54,912 nucleotides of DNA, taken from CAZGMN01 sp964645765. Its GTDB lineage: Bacteria; Acidobacteriota; Aminicenantia; Aminicenantales; Aminicenantaceae. The DNA is taken from contig CAZYBE010000019.1 of NCBI GenBank assembly GCA_964645765.1, positions 1 to 54,912 on the forward strand, given 5' to 3'. The translations under genes were made by a program, and so were the position numbers. Shown in pieces: positions 25,987 through 35,067 of this stretch. Position 1 is the first letter of the stretch, and each line of letters starts with the position of its first letter. Under the pieces are notes generated by a model, which saw nothing but the letters and a program-made list of their open reading frames with translations, was not told the DNA's origin and did no database searches.

Positions 25987-26874
25987 ATGTTTATAATTTC
26001 CAAAAAATTTAAAGTGAATCGCATACGGCCGATTGTAACAGGCTCCATGCTTTTAGCCACGGCTTTCTTCGGTCTTACGGGATGCAGTTCTTTCAAATCG
26101 TATGTGGCAAAGAGCCTCTGGCCGGAGCGCCAGATCGTCATCGACGGAAAATCCGATGATTGGTCCGGGGCATTGTCTTTCATTGAAAAGGAGCAGCTTT
26201 CGCTCGGTTTTTTTAATGATCAGGACAGTCTTTATGTTTGCCTCGTCGCCGAGGGCAATTTCACAAGGGCTCAAATTCTAAGGGGAGGCTTGACCGTCTG
26301 GTTTGACCCCGAGGGAGGAAAAGAGAAGAAGTTCGGAATTCGATATCCTCTTGGAGCCTCTGCTCGCGAAATGCAGATGCCGCCCGAGATGGGAAATCCG
26401 CAAGAAATGAATGAAGGCTTTCTGGGAGAAGCCATGAAAGAGCTTGAAATCATTCGATCCAAAAAAGAGGAACCCGAAAGAATGGAAGTTGCCAAAGCCA
26501 AAGACAATGGCCTTGAGGTCTTGGCAGCTCCTTCAAGCGGTCTGGTTGTCTATGAACTCAAAATTCCTCTTCTGGCTAAAGAAGGCCAGCCATTGGCGGT
26601 TGGAGCAAAACCCGGGGCGACCATAGGCATCGGCTTTGAGACATCTAAACCTGATTTGAGCAGGATGCAGAGGGGAGGTCCGGGGGGGATGCCAGGAGGC
26701 GGGATGGGCAGGCCGGGCATGGGCGGCGGATATGGACGGCGCGGCAGGTTTGGCATGGGGTCCAATATGCTGGAACCTTTGAAAATCTGGACGACCGTCC
26801 AGCTTGCTTCAAGCGGTGCAGGTAGTGTTCCTGAAAAGGCGACTTTACTGTCCATATCAAATGACCAGAAATAG
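25987..26874 (+). CDS. Lipoprotein with CBM9/DOMON-like domain and Gly/Met-rich tail
   Basis: The 295-residue protein has a signal peptide with lipobox LTGC (Cys about 33). The mature part begins with VIDGKSDDWSGALSF and DSLYVCLVAEGNF, a pattern seen in CBM9-like or sugar-binding sandwich domains. From about residue 230 it has a low-complexity Gly/Met/Pro/Arg tract (RGGPGGMPGGGMG...), then a short ordered end. Ligand unknown. AAGGAGG lies 6 bases before the start. It stands alone. The 208-bp region upstream contains only a short remnant, GTCATTGCGA, of family E. Confidence 0.72.
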   Translation: MFIISKKFKVNRIRPIVTGSMLLATAFFGLTGCSSFKSYVAKSLWPERQIVIDGKSDDWSGALSFIEKEQLSLGFFNDQDSLYVCLVAEGNFTRAQILRGGLTVWFDPEGGKEKKFGIRYPLGASAREMQMPPEMGNPQEMNEGFLGEAMKELEIIRSKKEEPERMEVAKAKDNGLEVLAAPSSGLVVYELKIPLLAKEGQPLAVGAKPGATIGIGFETSKPDLSRMQRGGPGGMPGGGMGRPGMGGGYGRRGRFGMGSNMLEPLKIWTTVQLASSGAGSVPEKATLLSISNDQK

Positions 26875-26959
26875 GGCCTGCGGAAAATCTAATTATGTAA
26901 TTATGGGGCCAAAATACTTAATTCAATTAATTAATGTGTCCCCGTAATACCCGTAATAA

Positions 26960-28507
26960 TCAATGCCTGTGCAAATTCTTATGCATAACTCTCCGCATCT
27001 CGCGCAGCCGGGCTTTCCCCGATAAGCTGGACAATTTCTTGCCCAGCCGCTCGTCGTCTTCAGCCCGCAGAAGCTTCGCCATGTATTCGATAATAGCCGG
27101 TGGGAATACTCCCTTTCTTTCGTAAAGGCCCCGCTTTTTTAAAAGGATTCGGCTGGAAAGAGCACAGCTTGCCGGCAACTGGGGAAATGCTTTGAGAAGC
27201 TTTTTACCTGCAAAGGCATCTCGCCTGGCATAGAACTTTTTTGCTATGCCTAAAGATTTTCTCTCTTTGACTCCCCATTCTGCTGCCATGACAATGCCGG
27301 CCAAGAGGAGATGGATGAGAGCACTTCCGTCAGGAATGCGGAGCTCAACGGTCTGCCGACTTTCCCAATCTCCGACCTCTGATTCCTCACCGGGATTGAC
27401 TACGCTCGAAAGATTGCCCGACTTCGACCAGGCCAGGGGCACACGGATCGAAGCATTCCGGTTTAAATCGCTCCAGAAAATGCGGGTTGGAGCTTCCTGG
27501 CCTGGAACCAGGCGCAGGTAAGATGAGGAAACAGTGTTTCCGAATGCAGTCAAAGAATCAATATATTCTATCAAGCCGCCGATGAGGCGTAATGCCAACT
27601 CTGAAAGCTTTCCGTCTGAGCCAACCATGATGTTCTTGCTGCCTTTCCTCAACTCCAGGTGAAAATGAAGACCGTTTCCGGCTATTCCTTCTTCAAGCTT
27701 GGGAGTGAAGGTGGCGATACAGCTGTGCCGGAAAGCGACATTGCGAACGAGCCAGCGGGCAAGAACCAGAGCGTCGGCCATCTCCTCGACGGGTTTGGCC
27801 AGGAATTCCATCTCAAGCTGCTCGGCTCTTTTGCCCTCAATCTCTGCATTGTCGCTTTGAATTGTATCCATCGACCCATTCTCACTGTGGGCATATTTCA
27901 CAGCTCCTGTGATTTGAGTAACGAGCCGGACAATCTCGTTAAGAATCTCGCCGCTTTTCATGAAGGGAGCGGATTCATGGTAGCCCTGCTGCTTGAGAAG
28001 GGGAAAAATATTCTTTTCTTTCTCGCTGATGAGGAAAAATTCGAGCTCGCCCAGAGCATATAACTCTAAGCCGGTGCTATCGCGGAAAAGCTCGACAGCT
28101 TTTTTCAGAATATTGTCCAGTGCAAAAGGAGCCCGCTCCCCATCCTTTGTCAAATAGCGGCAGATGAAATCAAGGCTGCCCTGGTCAAAGGGGTTCAAGA
28201 AGGCTGTTTTATACTCGGGCGCAACATACAGGTCAGAAAGTGAAGGGTCGACCATGCCTTTAAATAAAGAAGAGCCGTCCACCCTCTCCCCTTCGGCAAG
28301 AATAGATTCGGCTTGCTTGCGGCTGGCAAAAGGCAATCTCAATTCTTTGAGCTTTCCATCCAGAGCCGTGTAATGGAAAGTGATGCGCTCAATCTTTTTC
28401 TGCTCGATAATTTTTATGAAATCCGCTCGGTCGAAATCTTGCGGGGCTTTGTCGAGCAAAGCCAAAAGTGGGTTGCAAAGAGCATATGAAGAATTTTTAT
28501 CAGACAT
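26960..28507 (-). CDS. glnA: Glutamine synthetase family protein
   Basis: The 515-residue enzyme is predicted to form glutamine from glutamate, ammonia and ATP, or to act as a gamma-glutamyl ligase of the same fold. It has LGELEFFLI (first Glu ligand), AEQLEMEF, NGLHFHLEL (the GSGMHVH equivalent), PGQEAPTRIFWSDLNRNASIRVP and VELRIPDGSA. The usual AGQ..EI is AEQLEM, so one normally conserved Gly is a Glu. The size and N-terminal domain (ERITFHYTALDGKLKELRLP) are near those of type I enzymes, but a paralogous ligase is possible. The Tyr adenylylation loop was not identified. No PII or transporter gene neighbours it. Confidence 0.82.
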   Translation of the reverse strand: MSDKNSSYALCNPLLALLDKAPQDFDRADFIKIIEQKKIERITFHYTALDGKLKELRLPFASRKQAESILAEGERVDGSSLFKGMVDPSLSDLYVAPEYKTAFLNPFDQGSLDFICRYLTKDGERAPFALDNILKKAVELFRDSTGLELYALGELEFFLISEKEKNIFPLLKQQGYHESAPFMKSGEILNEIVRLVTQITGAVKYAHSENGSMDTIQSDNAEIEGKRAEQLEMEFLAKPVEEMADALVLARWLVRNVAFRHSCIATFTPKLEEGIAGNGLHFHLELRKGSKNIMVGSDGKLSELALRLIGGLIEYIDSLTAFGNTVSSSYLRLVPGQEAPTRIFWSDLNRNASIRVPLAWSKSGNLSSVVNPGEESEVGDWESRQTVELRIPDGSALIHLLLAGIVMAAEWGVKERKSLGIAKKFYARRDAFAGKKLLKAFPQLPASCALSSRILLKKRGLYERKGVFPPAIIEYMAKLLRAEDDERLGKKLSSLSGKARLREMRRVMHKNLHRH

Positions 28508-28575
28508 GAGTCCTTTCTCCCTTTATGAATTCATATTATTAAGGGAAAGTAAGATTTTACGAAAAAAACATAAAA

Positions 28576-28628
28576 AGGAAAAGGGGACAGGCGACTTTTT
28601 CTTAAAAAAGTAGCCGGTCCCCTTTTTT
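28576..28628. terminator. Hairpin family D, long form
   Basis: AAAAGGGGACAGGCGACTTT pairs with AAAGTAGCCGGTCCCCTTTT around a short A/T loop, with T/A runs on both sides. It lies between two minus-strand genes, immediately after the stop of the saccharopine-dehydrogenase-like gene. Confidence 0.65.
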
Positions 28629-28644
28629 CCCTTTTTTCCCTTTT

Positions 28645-29799
28645 TCAAATAATTTTATGGCTGACGAGGACACCTCGCTTTTTCAATTCATTCATGAAGG
28701 GATTATACAATTCTGCATGAAAGACATCTTCTGGAAAGAGGCTTCCTCTCCTCCGGATTCTTCCTGAAGCAATCATCTGAGCCGCAATCGAAGCAGGAAA
28801 GGTTGTGGTCTTTGCCATTGATGTATAGTTTTTCTTTGAATCAAAAAAATCTACCATCTCGAAGACGTGAGTGATGGGCTTCTTTAGCTTTTTCCCGGAG
28901 ACGATGACTCTCAGCAGAGTCACATCTTTCTCCCTTCCCAGTTTCATCCTTGAATCTAAGAGCGCTTCCAAAAACTTTCGCGGAATGACTTCCTCTTGGC
29001 CGATGTGAATGGGCCTGCGCGAAAAAAGGCCGCACTCCTTCAGCGTCTTGACTCCTTGAGCATGGCCTTTATGGCGAACTGTCTTTTCAAAAAGCTCATC
29101 CTTGATTCTTCCCTTCATGGTGTAGAGAAGCGAATTTAAGCCGTCAGTGTAAAAGCACTCCATTTCAGGAAAAGAAGGAACAAAACTGACGGGCTCGATT
29201 CCTGAAAGGGGGCGAACCTTTTTTATCTTCCCCTTTCTAAGGATTTGAACTCTTCTCTGGTAAAAACTAAGAACGCTATCCACAGCATAGACAATCCTGT
29301 AGTTGAGAGGAGGCTTGGGACGAACGGGGTTTCCTCCGACATAAATCATGGCTTTCTCAGTCTCATCCAGAAGATGGACAGCTCGCCCGACACAGACATT
29401 GGTGATTCCTGGAGAAACACCGAGGCCGGAGATGAGAGTTATTCTCTTTTTTCTGGCTTCACGGTCATACCGAAGACGCTCCGCAGGCTTCTCTCCTACC
29501 ACGTCAACAAAATGGATGCCTTTCCGAACCGAGGCATCAAGGGCCAGCAGGCTGTGCTTGTGGAGAAGAGCTGCGAGAGCCACATCGTGGCCGTCAAAAA
29601 TCTCCTCGCGCTGCTTTTTGTCCTCAATGTCCATCTGAACCGTCTTGAGCCTGCGGCTTTTGATAAACTTTTCCGCCTTCTTGAGCTGCAACGAGCTGAT
29701 ATCAGCCAGGGTGACAATGTTCCTTGAACGGGATTCAATAAGGTCTTTAGCCAAAACCAACCCCATCTTCCCTGCTCCCAGAACAAGAAATCGACTCAT
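28645..29799 (-). CDS. Saccharopine dehydrogenase-like NAD(P) oxidoreductase
   Basis: The 384-residue protein starts FLVLGAGKMGLVLAKDL, a Rossmann GxGxxG site, and follows the saccharopine dehydrogenase/LYS9-like pattern: DIEDKKQREEIFDGHDVALAAL, HFVDVVGE, and GLGVSPGITNVCVGRAV. It may act on an imino/amino-acid adduct, but many family members have other or unknown substrates. The frame extends 11 codons upstream to 29832. I chose ATG 29799 because the Rossmann strand follows at once and AGGAGAG lies a few bases before. Neighbouring glnA is in the same direction but separated by a terminator. Confidence 0.8.
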   Translation of the reverse strand: MSRFLVLGAGKMGLVLAKDLIESRSRNIVTLADISSLQLKKAEKFIKSRRLKTVQMDIEDKKQREEIFDGHDVALAALLHKHSLLALDASVRKGIHFVDVVGEKPAERLRYDREARKKRITLISGLGVSPGITNVCVGRAVHLLDETEKAMIYVGGNPVRPKPPLNYRIVYAVDSVLSFYQRRVQILRKGKIKKVRPLSGIEPVSFVPSFPEMECFYTDGLNSLLYTMKGRIKDELFEKTVRHKGHAQGVKTLKECGLFSRRPIHIGQEEVIPRKFLEALLDSRMKLGREKDVTLLRVIVSGKKLKKPITHVFEMVDFFDSKKNYTSMAKTTTFPASIAAQMIASGRIRRRGSLFPEDVFHAELYNPFMNELKKRGVLVSHKII

Positions 29800-29859
29800 C
29801 TTTCTCTCCTCTTCCAAATTTTTTCCATTCATACCAGCGCCATCGTTCTAATTATAAAA

Positions 29860-29895
29860 TGTCATTGCGATGAGCGAAGCGAAGAAGCAATCCCG
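29860..29895. repeat. Family E fragment (GTCATTGCGA type)
   Basis: TGTCATTGCGATGAGCGAAG and the following CGAAGAAGCAATCCCG form the half-palindrome of a widespread short intergenic repeat. A fuller copy is at 42120-42240. The remaining 29896-30067 stretch shows no gene. Confidence 0.6.
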
Positions 29896-30067
29896 TAATT
29901 TTTATCAAGTGCATCCACAGCTCTCTCATGCTTTCGCAACGCTCAGATTATTTTATAGCCGGAGCGTAAAACATATTATATAATACATCTTCAAATCTTT
30001 TTGAAACAGATCTCTTCCAAGTTGTGCAGGTGAAGAATATGTGGCGAGCCATTAAAAACACCTATTA

Positions 30068-30275
30068 GGAATGGCCGTAGCGACCATTGAAGGTTTAGCC
30101 TTCCCGAGCCGCCCTTCGAGGGAACCCGGCCTTGCCGGGCGGCGAGGATGTTTGAGCGAAGCGAGTTCCGCAGCCGCCGAGAAGGGCGTTGAGGGAACGG
30201 CGTTAAAAACCTGATTGGGAGCTAGGCCATTCCGAACAGGATGTTCATAAACTCCACACAAAATAGAAGAGAACC
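30068..30275. repeat. Palindromic element, family B, copy 1
   Basis: Terminal GGAATGGCC (30068-30076) pairs with GGCCATTCC (30225-30233). Inner CGCCCTTC pairs with GAAGGGCG, around a CCCGGCC/GCCGGG hairpin and a GCGAAGCGAGTTCCGCAG core. The right 85 bases, to 30275, recur at 36059-36157. It fills most of the 470-bp gap between the dehydrogenase and hydrolase genes and contains no convincing ORF. Confidence 0.75.
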
Positions 30276-30304
30276 TTTGAAATCAACCTTAATAGGATTC
30301 TCCG

Positions 30305-31066
30305 ATGAAAGAAAAATTGTTTTTCACAAATAGCCGCGGCAACAAACTCTGCGCTATCCTTTCCAATCCGACTTCTGACAAGGGCAAGCCAGTCATAATG
30401 CTCTGCCACGGATTCGCCACAAGCAAAGACGGCTTCACTTGTACAAGATTGGAGGAAATTCTGAGCGATCAAGGAATCTCCACTTTCAGGTTCGATTTTT
30501 TTGGCCATGGAGAAAGCGAGGGAAAGTTGGAAGAAATAACAGCCTCTGAGGCCGTGGACGATATTCTGAAGGCGATAGAGTATTTGAAAAATAAAGGCTA
30601 CGTCAAAATCGGCCTTGTCGGTTCAAGCTTCGGCGGTTTTGCCAGCCTCACCGCTGCCTCAAAAACTGCCGACCTCTATCTGCTGGCCCTGAAGTCGCCG
30701 GTTTCAGATTACAAGGGCTTTATTTCATCTCACCAGAACAGTGAAGAGATAGAAAAATGGAAAAAAAGAGGGTTCATGGATTATGCGGGCGTTGACGGGC
30801 AAAAAATCAAAATAAATTATGCCTTCTTTGAGGATGCGGAAAAAATTACCGGCTATGATGCGGCCAGAAAAATCAAGATTCCAGTCTTAATCGTCCATGG
30901 AGATAGCGATGAGGCTGTTCCCGTCGGGCAGAGCAAGAAATTAGCCACCTTAATCCGAAGCTGCAGCCTGAAGATTATCAAAGGCGCTGACCACAGATAT
31001 TCAAAGCAAGAAGACTTTAAAAAGATGCTCTGCCTTGTCTCTGATTTTATTATTAAGAATTCTTAA
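30305..31066 (+). CDS. Alpha/beta hydrolase (S33-like)
   Basis: The 253-residue cytoplasmic protein has an HGFATSKDG oxyanion region, the nucleophile elbow GSSFGG (about 115-120), VHGDSDEAVP with the acid Asp, and GADHRY with the catalytic His. The complete triad suggests an active esterase, thioesterase or aminopeptidase-like enzyme. Substrate cannot be told. The start has no strong Shine-Dalgarno sequence. TAGGAT lies 6 bases upstream and could be a weak -10, but no -35 partner was found. It is convergent with the SH3/barrel gene. Confidence 0.85.
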   Translation: MKEKLFFTNSRGNKLCAILSNPTSDKGKPVIMLCHGFATSKDGFTCTRLEEILSDQGISTFRFDFFGHGESEGKLEEITASEAVDDILKAIEYLKNKGYVKIGLVGSSFGGFASLTAASKTADLYLLALKSPVSDYKGFISSHQNSEEIEKWKKRGFMDYAGVDGQKIKINYAFFEDAEKITGYDAARKIKIPVLIVHGDSDEAVPVGQSKKLATLIRSCSLKIIKGADHRYSKQEDFKKMLCLVSDFIIKNS

Positions 31067-31085
31067 AAACGGCTATTGTCTCAAG

Positions 31086-32177
31086 CTAAAACAAATAGCC
31101 CAGGCAGATTCCTGCTTCAGGCCCTCCAATATTCACGTTCCCGGAACCAAGCTTCAAGTAGCAATAAGAATAATTGACATGAAAGTCGACGATAAATCCC
31201 CACTTTATTTTCATGAAGCTCCCCAGCTTGGCGATGTAGCCGACTTCTCCCTTGCTCTCGCTCAGGCCAGGCCCTGATTCCTTGTACTTATAATAATTTG
31301 CGCCCACGCCGCCATAAAAATTGAACATTCCCAAGGATTTCCCGTATTTCACACCCGCACCCACCGGAAAGAGTTCAATCCGGCTCCCGCTCTGGCTCAC
31401 GTAAAGATAGCTCGTCCCAAGCCAAGCTTGAAAGCCTTTCCAGAGCGAGATAGTGATCTCAGCTTCATAGTCGACGACATTTCCGTAGGTCCTCCGGCGC
31501 GACCCTGCGGTAAATTGAAAGTAATTTGACCCTGCCTTTAAGTAATTATTCCGGGCTTTGGGAGCTCTTAATTCTGGCGCAGGAGGAACGACCTGTTCTT
31601 TGGCCGCAGCTTTAGCGGCCTCTTCTTTGTGAAGGAGCTCGACAAAACTCTGATGAACATAGCCTATGACCACATTCCCTTGCTCGTCAGGAGGCAATGT
31701 GACTTTATACCATTCACCTTCCTTTGCTATCGAAAGAAGAGTCATTCCGACCTTAATTTGCTGCAAAACTTGAGACTCAAAATTCGGCTTGGCTCTGACA
31801 TTGGCCTGCTCCAATATCACCTCGACCTCTCTGAGGAATTCAAAGGAAACCTCTTTGGCTTCAGCCTTCTCAGGAACCGCAGAAATTGCTTCCACGGATG
31901 AGTCCATGACAAAACCAGAGACGAGTATGTTTCTTCTCCCTGAAAAGAAAGAAACATAATACCAGGTGTTTTTTTGCTTATTCGGCGAAAGAAGAGTCAG
32001 GACATCCCCTTTCTGCGCTGTCTCGATCACAGGGCTGCTTGTATTAGAGTCGATATAGATATTGACTCTATCCCCAACCACCCTCAGCTTATTTTCCTGT
32101 GAGGCAAGCGGCGATTGAAGAAAAAATAAAAGAGATAATGAAAGTGTAAAAAGAGTCAAAAATACTTGTTTCTTCAT
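31086..32177 (-). CDS. Outer-membrane barrel-like protein with two SH3b domains
   Basis: The 363-residue product has a signal peptide (FLTLFTLSLSLLFFLQSPLA) and two bacterial SH3-like repeats (about 30-95, LRVVGDRVNIYIDSNTSSPV, and about 115-185, VILEQANVRAKPNFESQVLQ). An Ala/Pro/Lys linker follows, then a C-terminal strand-rich region (YFQFTAGSRR...; FYGGVGANYYKY...) ending in LGYLF. The terminal aromatic suggests an outer-membrane barrel of about eight strands. SH3b domains often bind peptidoglycan, so it may tether wall and outer membrane (inference). GGGGAG precedes the start. Confidence 0.78.
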   Translation of the reverse strand: MKKQVFLTLFTLSLSLLFFLQSPLASQENKLRVVGDRVNIYIDSNTSSPVIETAQKGDVLTLLSPNKQKNTWYYVSFFSGRRNILVSGFVMDSSVEAISAVPEKAEAKEVSFEFLREVEVILEQANVRAKPNFESQVLQQIKVGMTLLSIAKEGEWYKVTLPPDEQGNVVIGYVHQSFVELLHKEEAAKAAAKEQVVPPAPELRAPKARNNYLKAGSNYFQFTAGSRRRTYGNVVDYEAEITISLWKGFQAWLGTSYLYVSQSGSRIELFPVGAGVKYGKSLGMFNFYGGVGANYYKYKESGPGLSESKGEVGYIAKLGSFMKIKWGFIVDFHVNYSYCYLKLGSGNVNIGGPEAGICLGYLF

Positions 32178-32308
32178 TTTTCTCCCCTTTTATTCTTGGC
32201 TTCTTTTCTCAATTTTCGAGTCTAAGTATAACATAAAAAAAATCATAGTCAAATCTGTCGGCTCGAAACTCATAACACTTATTTAGTCGAAAAACACCCT
32301 ATTTGTTC

Positions 32309-32632
32309 TCAAAAAGAGTGCTCAAAGACCAAGAAAACCTCGTCATTAAAAATGACAAAGCTGTGGTATTTCCAGCCCCTTCGACGATTCCAGTTGAACA
32401 TGTAGGTCCATTTCTCGCTCGACGTCAATTTGTCCCACCAGTCTGCACCCAACTTTGTCCTTTCCGCATCACCCATATAATTCGCAAATTCCTGCTCAAC
32501 GCTGGATACCTTATATTCAGGTCCAACTGCCGCATACGTTTTTGGAATCGTAACCAGGAACTTCAACAAAAGAGCTATCACCAGAATAAGCGCAAGGTTC
32601 AATAAAATCTTTGTTGATTTATCAAGCTTCAT
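32309..32632 (-). CDS. Small membrane-anchored protein
   Basis: The 107-residue product has one N-terminal hydrophobic segment (ILLNLALILVIALLLKFLV), then a soluble part rich in Trp and charge (GADWWDKLTSSEKWTYMFNW). No family was recognised. The C-terminal FNDEVFLVFEHSF is hydrophobic. AGGGAGG stands 6 bases before ATG, supporting real translation. Confidence 0.65.
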   Translation of the reverse strand: MKLDKSTKILLNLALILVIALLLKFLVTIPKTYAAVGPEYKVSSVEQEFANYMGDAERTKLGADWWDKLTSSEKWTYMFNWNRRRGWKYHSFVIFNDEVFLVFEHSF

Positions 32633-32851
32633 TTAAACCTCCCTTTGAAATCTGATTTGCAAGATAATTATATTTATTCATAATCGCTCTGTCATGTTCA
32701 TTTCTTCCCGCATGACTTTCCAATTCTTATAAGATTATCATTTATCTGAGCGATGTTTGTATTATAACAGCAAACCTTTGCCTGGGGGATAAATTTAATT
32801 TTTTTGAGGTTAAACAGGTATTATTTATATATTATTGGCTTAGAAAACGTA

Positions 32852-32938
32852 TGCCGAAGGAGGGAATCGAACCCACACGGGATTATGCATCCCACTGGAT
32901 TTTGAGTCCAGCGCGTCTGCCAGTTCCGCCACTCCGGC
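32852..32938 (-). tRNA. tRNA-Leu (anticodon CAA)
   Basis: On the minus strand the gene begins GCCGGAGTGGCGGAA, with acceptor stem GCCGGAG pairing to CTTCGGC (one G-T). The D arm is typical of leucine tRNA. The anticodon arm TGGACTCAAAATCCA shows CAA in a 7-base loop, followed by a long variable arm with GGGAT/ATCCC and a T arm with GGTTCGATTCC. The CCA end is not encoded. Length is 87 nt. Confidence 0.95.
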
Positions 32939-33066
32939 ACGTTACAAATGGGAATTAAATACTGGCAACTAATTGCCAGGACCCAATCCTTTAGGCCAGG
33001 AATTTTGGCAACTGGATTATATCATAGGCATTATGCATGGACAAGGTTCGGAGAGCGGACACGATA

Positions 33067-33243
33067 GCATCCTAAATTCCCTATAGCCAATGATCAGCAT
33101 TGGGGTGGCACGGCTTGCTCCCCGCAACGCCCGCAGCTGCAGGGGTTCCCCACGGGGGGATGGGTGCAGCGAGGACGGACGGGGAGCATGCCGTGACAGG
33201 ACCCCTCGCCTCAATTTTATGATTATCACGGAATTTAGGATGC
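33067..33243. repeat. Palindromic element, family C
   Basis: Perfect 14-bp terminal inverted repeats GCATCCTAAATTCC (33067-33080; complement 33230-33243) flank a second nested stem CACGGCTTGCTCCCC/GGGGAGCATGCCGTG (33109-33123 with 33181-33195, one mismatch). The loop is GC-rich. It contains GATGGGTGCAGCGAGGA, which also occurs at about 42808-42826. No transposase. It fills most of the 365-bp gap after tRNA-Leu. Confidence 0.75.
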
Positions 33244-33303
33244 TTCCTGCGGTCACAAGGTTCTTGACATTAACTCATAAAACGAATAAGAAATTAAAGT
33301 CAA

Positions 33304-34305
33304 ATGCCTAATGTATTCATCACAGGCGCTAATGGATTCATAGGCTCAAACCTGAGCCGGTATTTTCTCGAAAAGAATTTCAGAGTCTATGGCCTTGTCA
33401 GAAAAACATCTAACCTGCATTTTCTCGACGGCTTTAACATCGAGCTCATTTACGGCGATTTAAACGATGTCGAGAAAATAGAGCTTCCGCCCGACCTTGA
33501 TTACATCATTCACTGCGCTTCGGTTGTCTCTGATGCCGCCGACGAAAAAACCTGCGAAAAAAACATCTATCAGGGAACAGTCGATCTTGTCAATCATATC
33601 CTTGCCAGCAAAATTAAATTTCAGAGGTTCATCTACCTCTCCACTTCACTCGTGCTGGGATACAGGAAATTGAACATATCCGAGGAAAACCCAGGCAAAT
33701 CCACGCTTTTTCTTCCTTACGTCAAGTATAAGTTAGAAGCAGAACGATACCTCCTCGACTTGCACAAAAAAAATGCCTTCCCTCTGGTCATCCTGAGACC
33801 GGCTGATGTCTACGGCCCGAATGACAGGGTCTCCTGTGTTCCTATTCTGAATGGAATAGATGACGGCGCTCCTCCAATCGTAGGCAGCGGCAAGTGGATT
33901 TTCCCGCTCTGTTATGTGGAAAATTTATGCCAAGCGATTTACCTTGCCTGTGTCACAAAAAATATCGAAGGCCGCGCATACACCATAACCAACGGCAGCG
34001 ATATGACCTGGAAGGAGTTCTTTTCTGCCTTCCTGAAAAGGCTCAATAGGCGACAGCGGGTCCACATCCCTGTTTTTTTACCCTATGTCATTGCTTTTGT
34101 TATGAAAATCATCCATTTCTTGGTCCCTTCCTATGAGCCTCCTCTGACATTTTATAGAATCAAGAGGGTTACATCCCACACCAATTATGACATATCGAAG
34201 ACAATCAAAGAGCTGAATTACAATCCTGACCAAGACACGGAAAAGCAACTCAACGCCATCATGGACTGGTATCTGGCCGAGAAGGCCTCAGGTTATATAA
34301 AATAA
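33304..34305 (+). CDS. NAD-dependent epimerase/dehydratase (extended SDR)
   Basis: The 333-residue protein begins VFITGANGFIGSNLSRYF, the TGxxGFIG nucleotide site. The active-site Tyr-Lys is in FLPYVKYKLEAER (YxxxK-like: Y138/K142 region), preceded by YLSTSLVLGY with the Ser/Thr. LRPADVYGPNDR is typical of sugar epimerases and 3beta-hydroxysteroid dehydrogenase-like SDRs. It heads a group with a CPBP protease and a second SDR, so lipid or envelope-sugar chemistry is possible. A TTGACA box at 33264-33269 lies upstream without a convincing -10. Confidence 0.85.
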   Translation: MPNVFITGANGFIGSNLSRYFLEKNFRVYGLVRKTSNLHFLDGFNIELIYGDLNDVEKIELPPDLDYIIHCASVVSDAADEKTCEKNIYQGTVDLVNHILASKIKFQRFIYLSTSLVLGYRKLNISEENPGKSTLFLPYVKYKLEAERYLLDLHKKNAFPLVILRPADVYGPNDRVSCVPILNGIDDGAPPIVGSGKWIFPLCYVENLCQAIYLACVTKNIEGRAYTITNGSDMTWKEFFSAFLKRLNRRQRVHIPVFLPYVIAFVMKIIHFLVPSYEPPLTFYRIKRVTSHTNYDISKTIKELNYNPDQDTEKQLNAIMDWYLAEKASGYIK

Positions 34306-34320
34306 GCCTTATGGTATCTG

Positions 34321-35058
34321 ATGCTCTCATTCTTTAAAGAAATCGCTCGAAGCTATATATCCTTGTATTCCTTGCTTTTTCTGATTTATGCTCTCAGTTT
34401 CACGCTGCTCTCTTCGCTTTTCAATTACAGGAAACTTCTTAAAAAATACGAGGACGACCTGAAGGCTTTCCTTCTTTATTTTGCCTATTTTTCGCTCTTT
34501 CTCCTGATAATCCCGGTCATCGCAATTCTTCTCTACTCTGCTCAGCCGCTCGAGGCGCTGGGAAAGCTGGGGTTCGAGCTCGGGGACTATCGATTGGGGT
34601 TGAAAATCATGTTAATCTCCATTCCGCTCTGCGCTCTTTTCGCCTTTCTCGGCTCGAATGACCCCAAGCTCAAGGATTATTACCCCTATTCAAAAAAAGC
34701 CTGTAAAAGCCCAACCATTTTTGTCATCTACGAGGCATCCTATTTATTTCTTTATTATGTGGCCTGGGAATTTGCCTTCAGGGGATTCTTTCTTTTTTCG
34801 ATAGCCGGAATAGCCGCAGGCAGCAGGGCGGGGATATTGACCGCTATTCTGGTCCAGACGACAGTTTCAACCGTTTATCACCTCGGCCATCCTGACACTG
34901 AGATATTCTCCTCCTTTATCGGGGGCATAATCTTCGGAATCATTGCCTATGCGACAAAATCCTTCCTCTATACAATCTTCATCCATTCTCTCATCGGAAT
35001 TTTGAACGATACGTTCATCTACCTCCGGCACTATCGAAAGACCGCGGCCACGCCATAG
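34321..35058 (+). CDS. CPBP (CAAX/Abi) family intramembrane protease
   Basis: The 245-residue membrane protein has about six to seven hydrophobic segments. VAWEFAFRGFFLFS corresponds to the first CPBP motif, with a single Glu where EExxxR is usual. TVYHLGHPDTE and FIHSLIGILND supply the second and third His motifs. It probably cleaves or binds a membrane protein or lipid-modified substrate; many bacterial members have no known target. It is flanked 15 and 9 bp away by SDR genes in the same direction, so cotranscription is likely. Confidence 0.8.
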   Translation: MLSFFKEIARSYISLYSLLFLIYALSFTLLSSLFNYRKLLKKYEDDLKAFLLYFAYFSLFLLIIPVIAILLYSAQPLEALGKLGFELGDYRLGLKIMLISIPLCALFAFLGSNDPKLKDYYPYSKKACKSPTIFVIYEASYLFLYYVAWEFAFRGFFLFSIAGIAAGSRAGILTAILVQTTVSTVYHLGHPDTEIFSSFIGGIIFGIIAYATKSFLYTIFIHSLIGILNDTFIYLRHYRKTAATP

Positions 35059-35067
35059 AACTCATCG

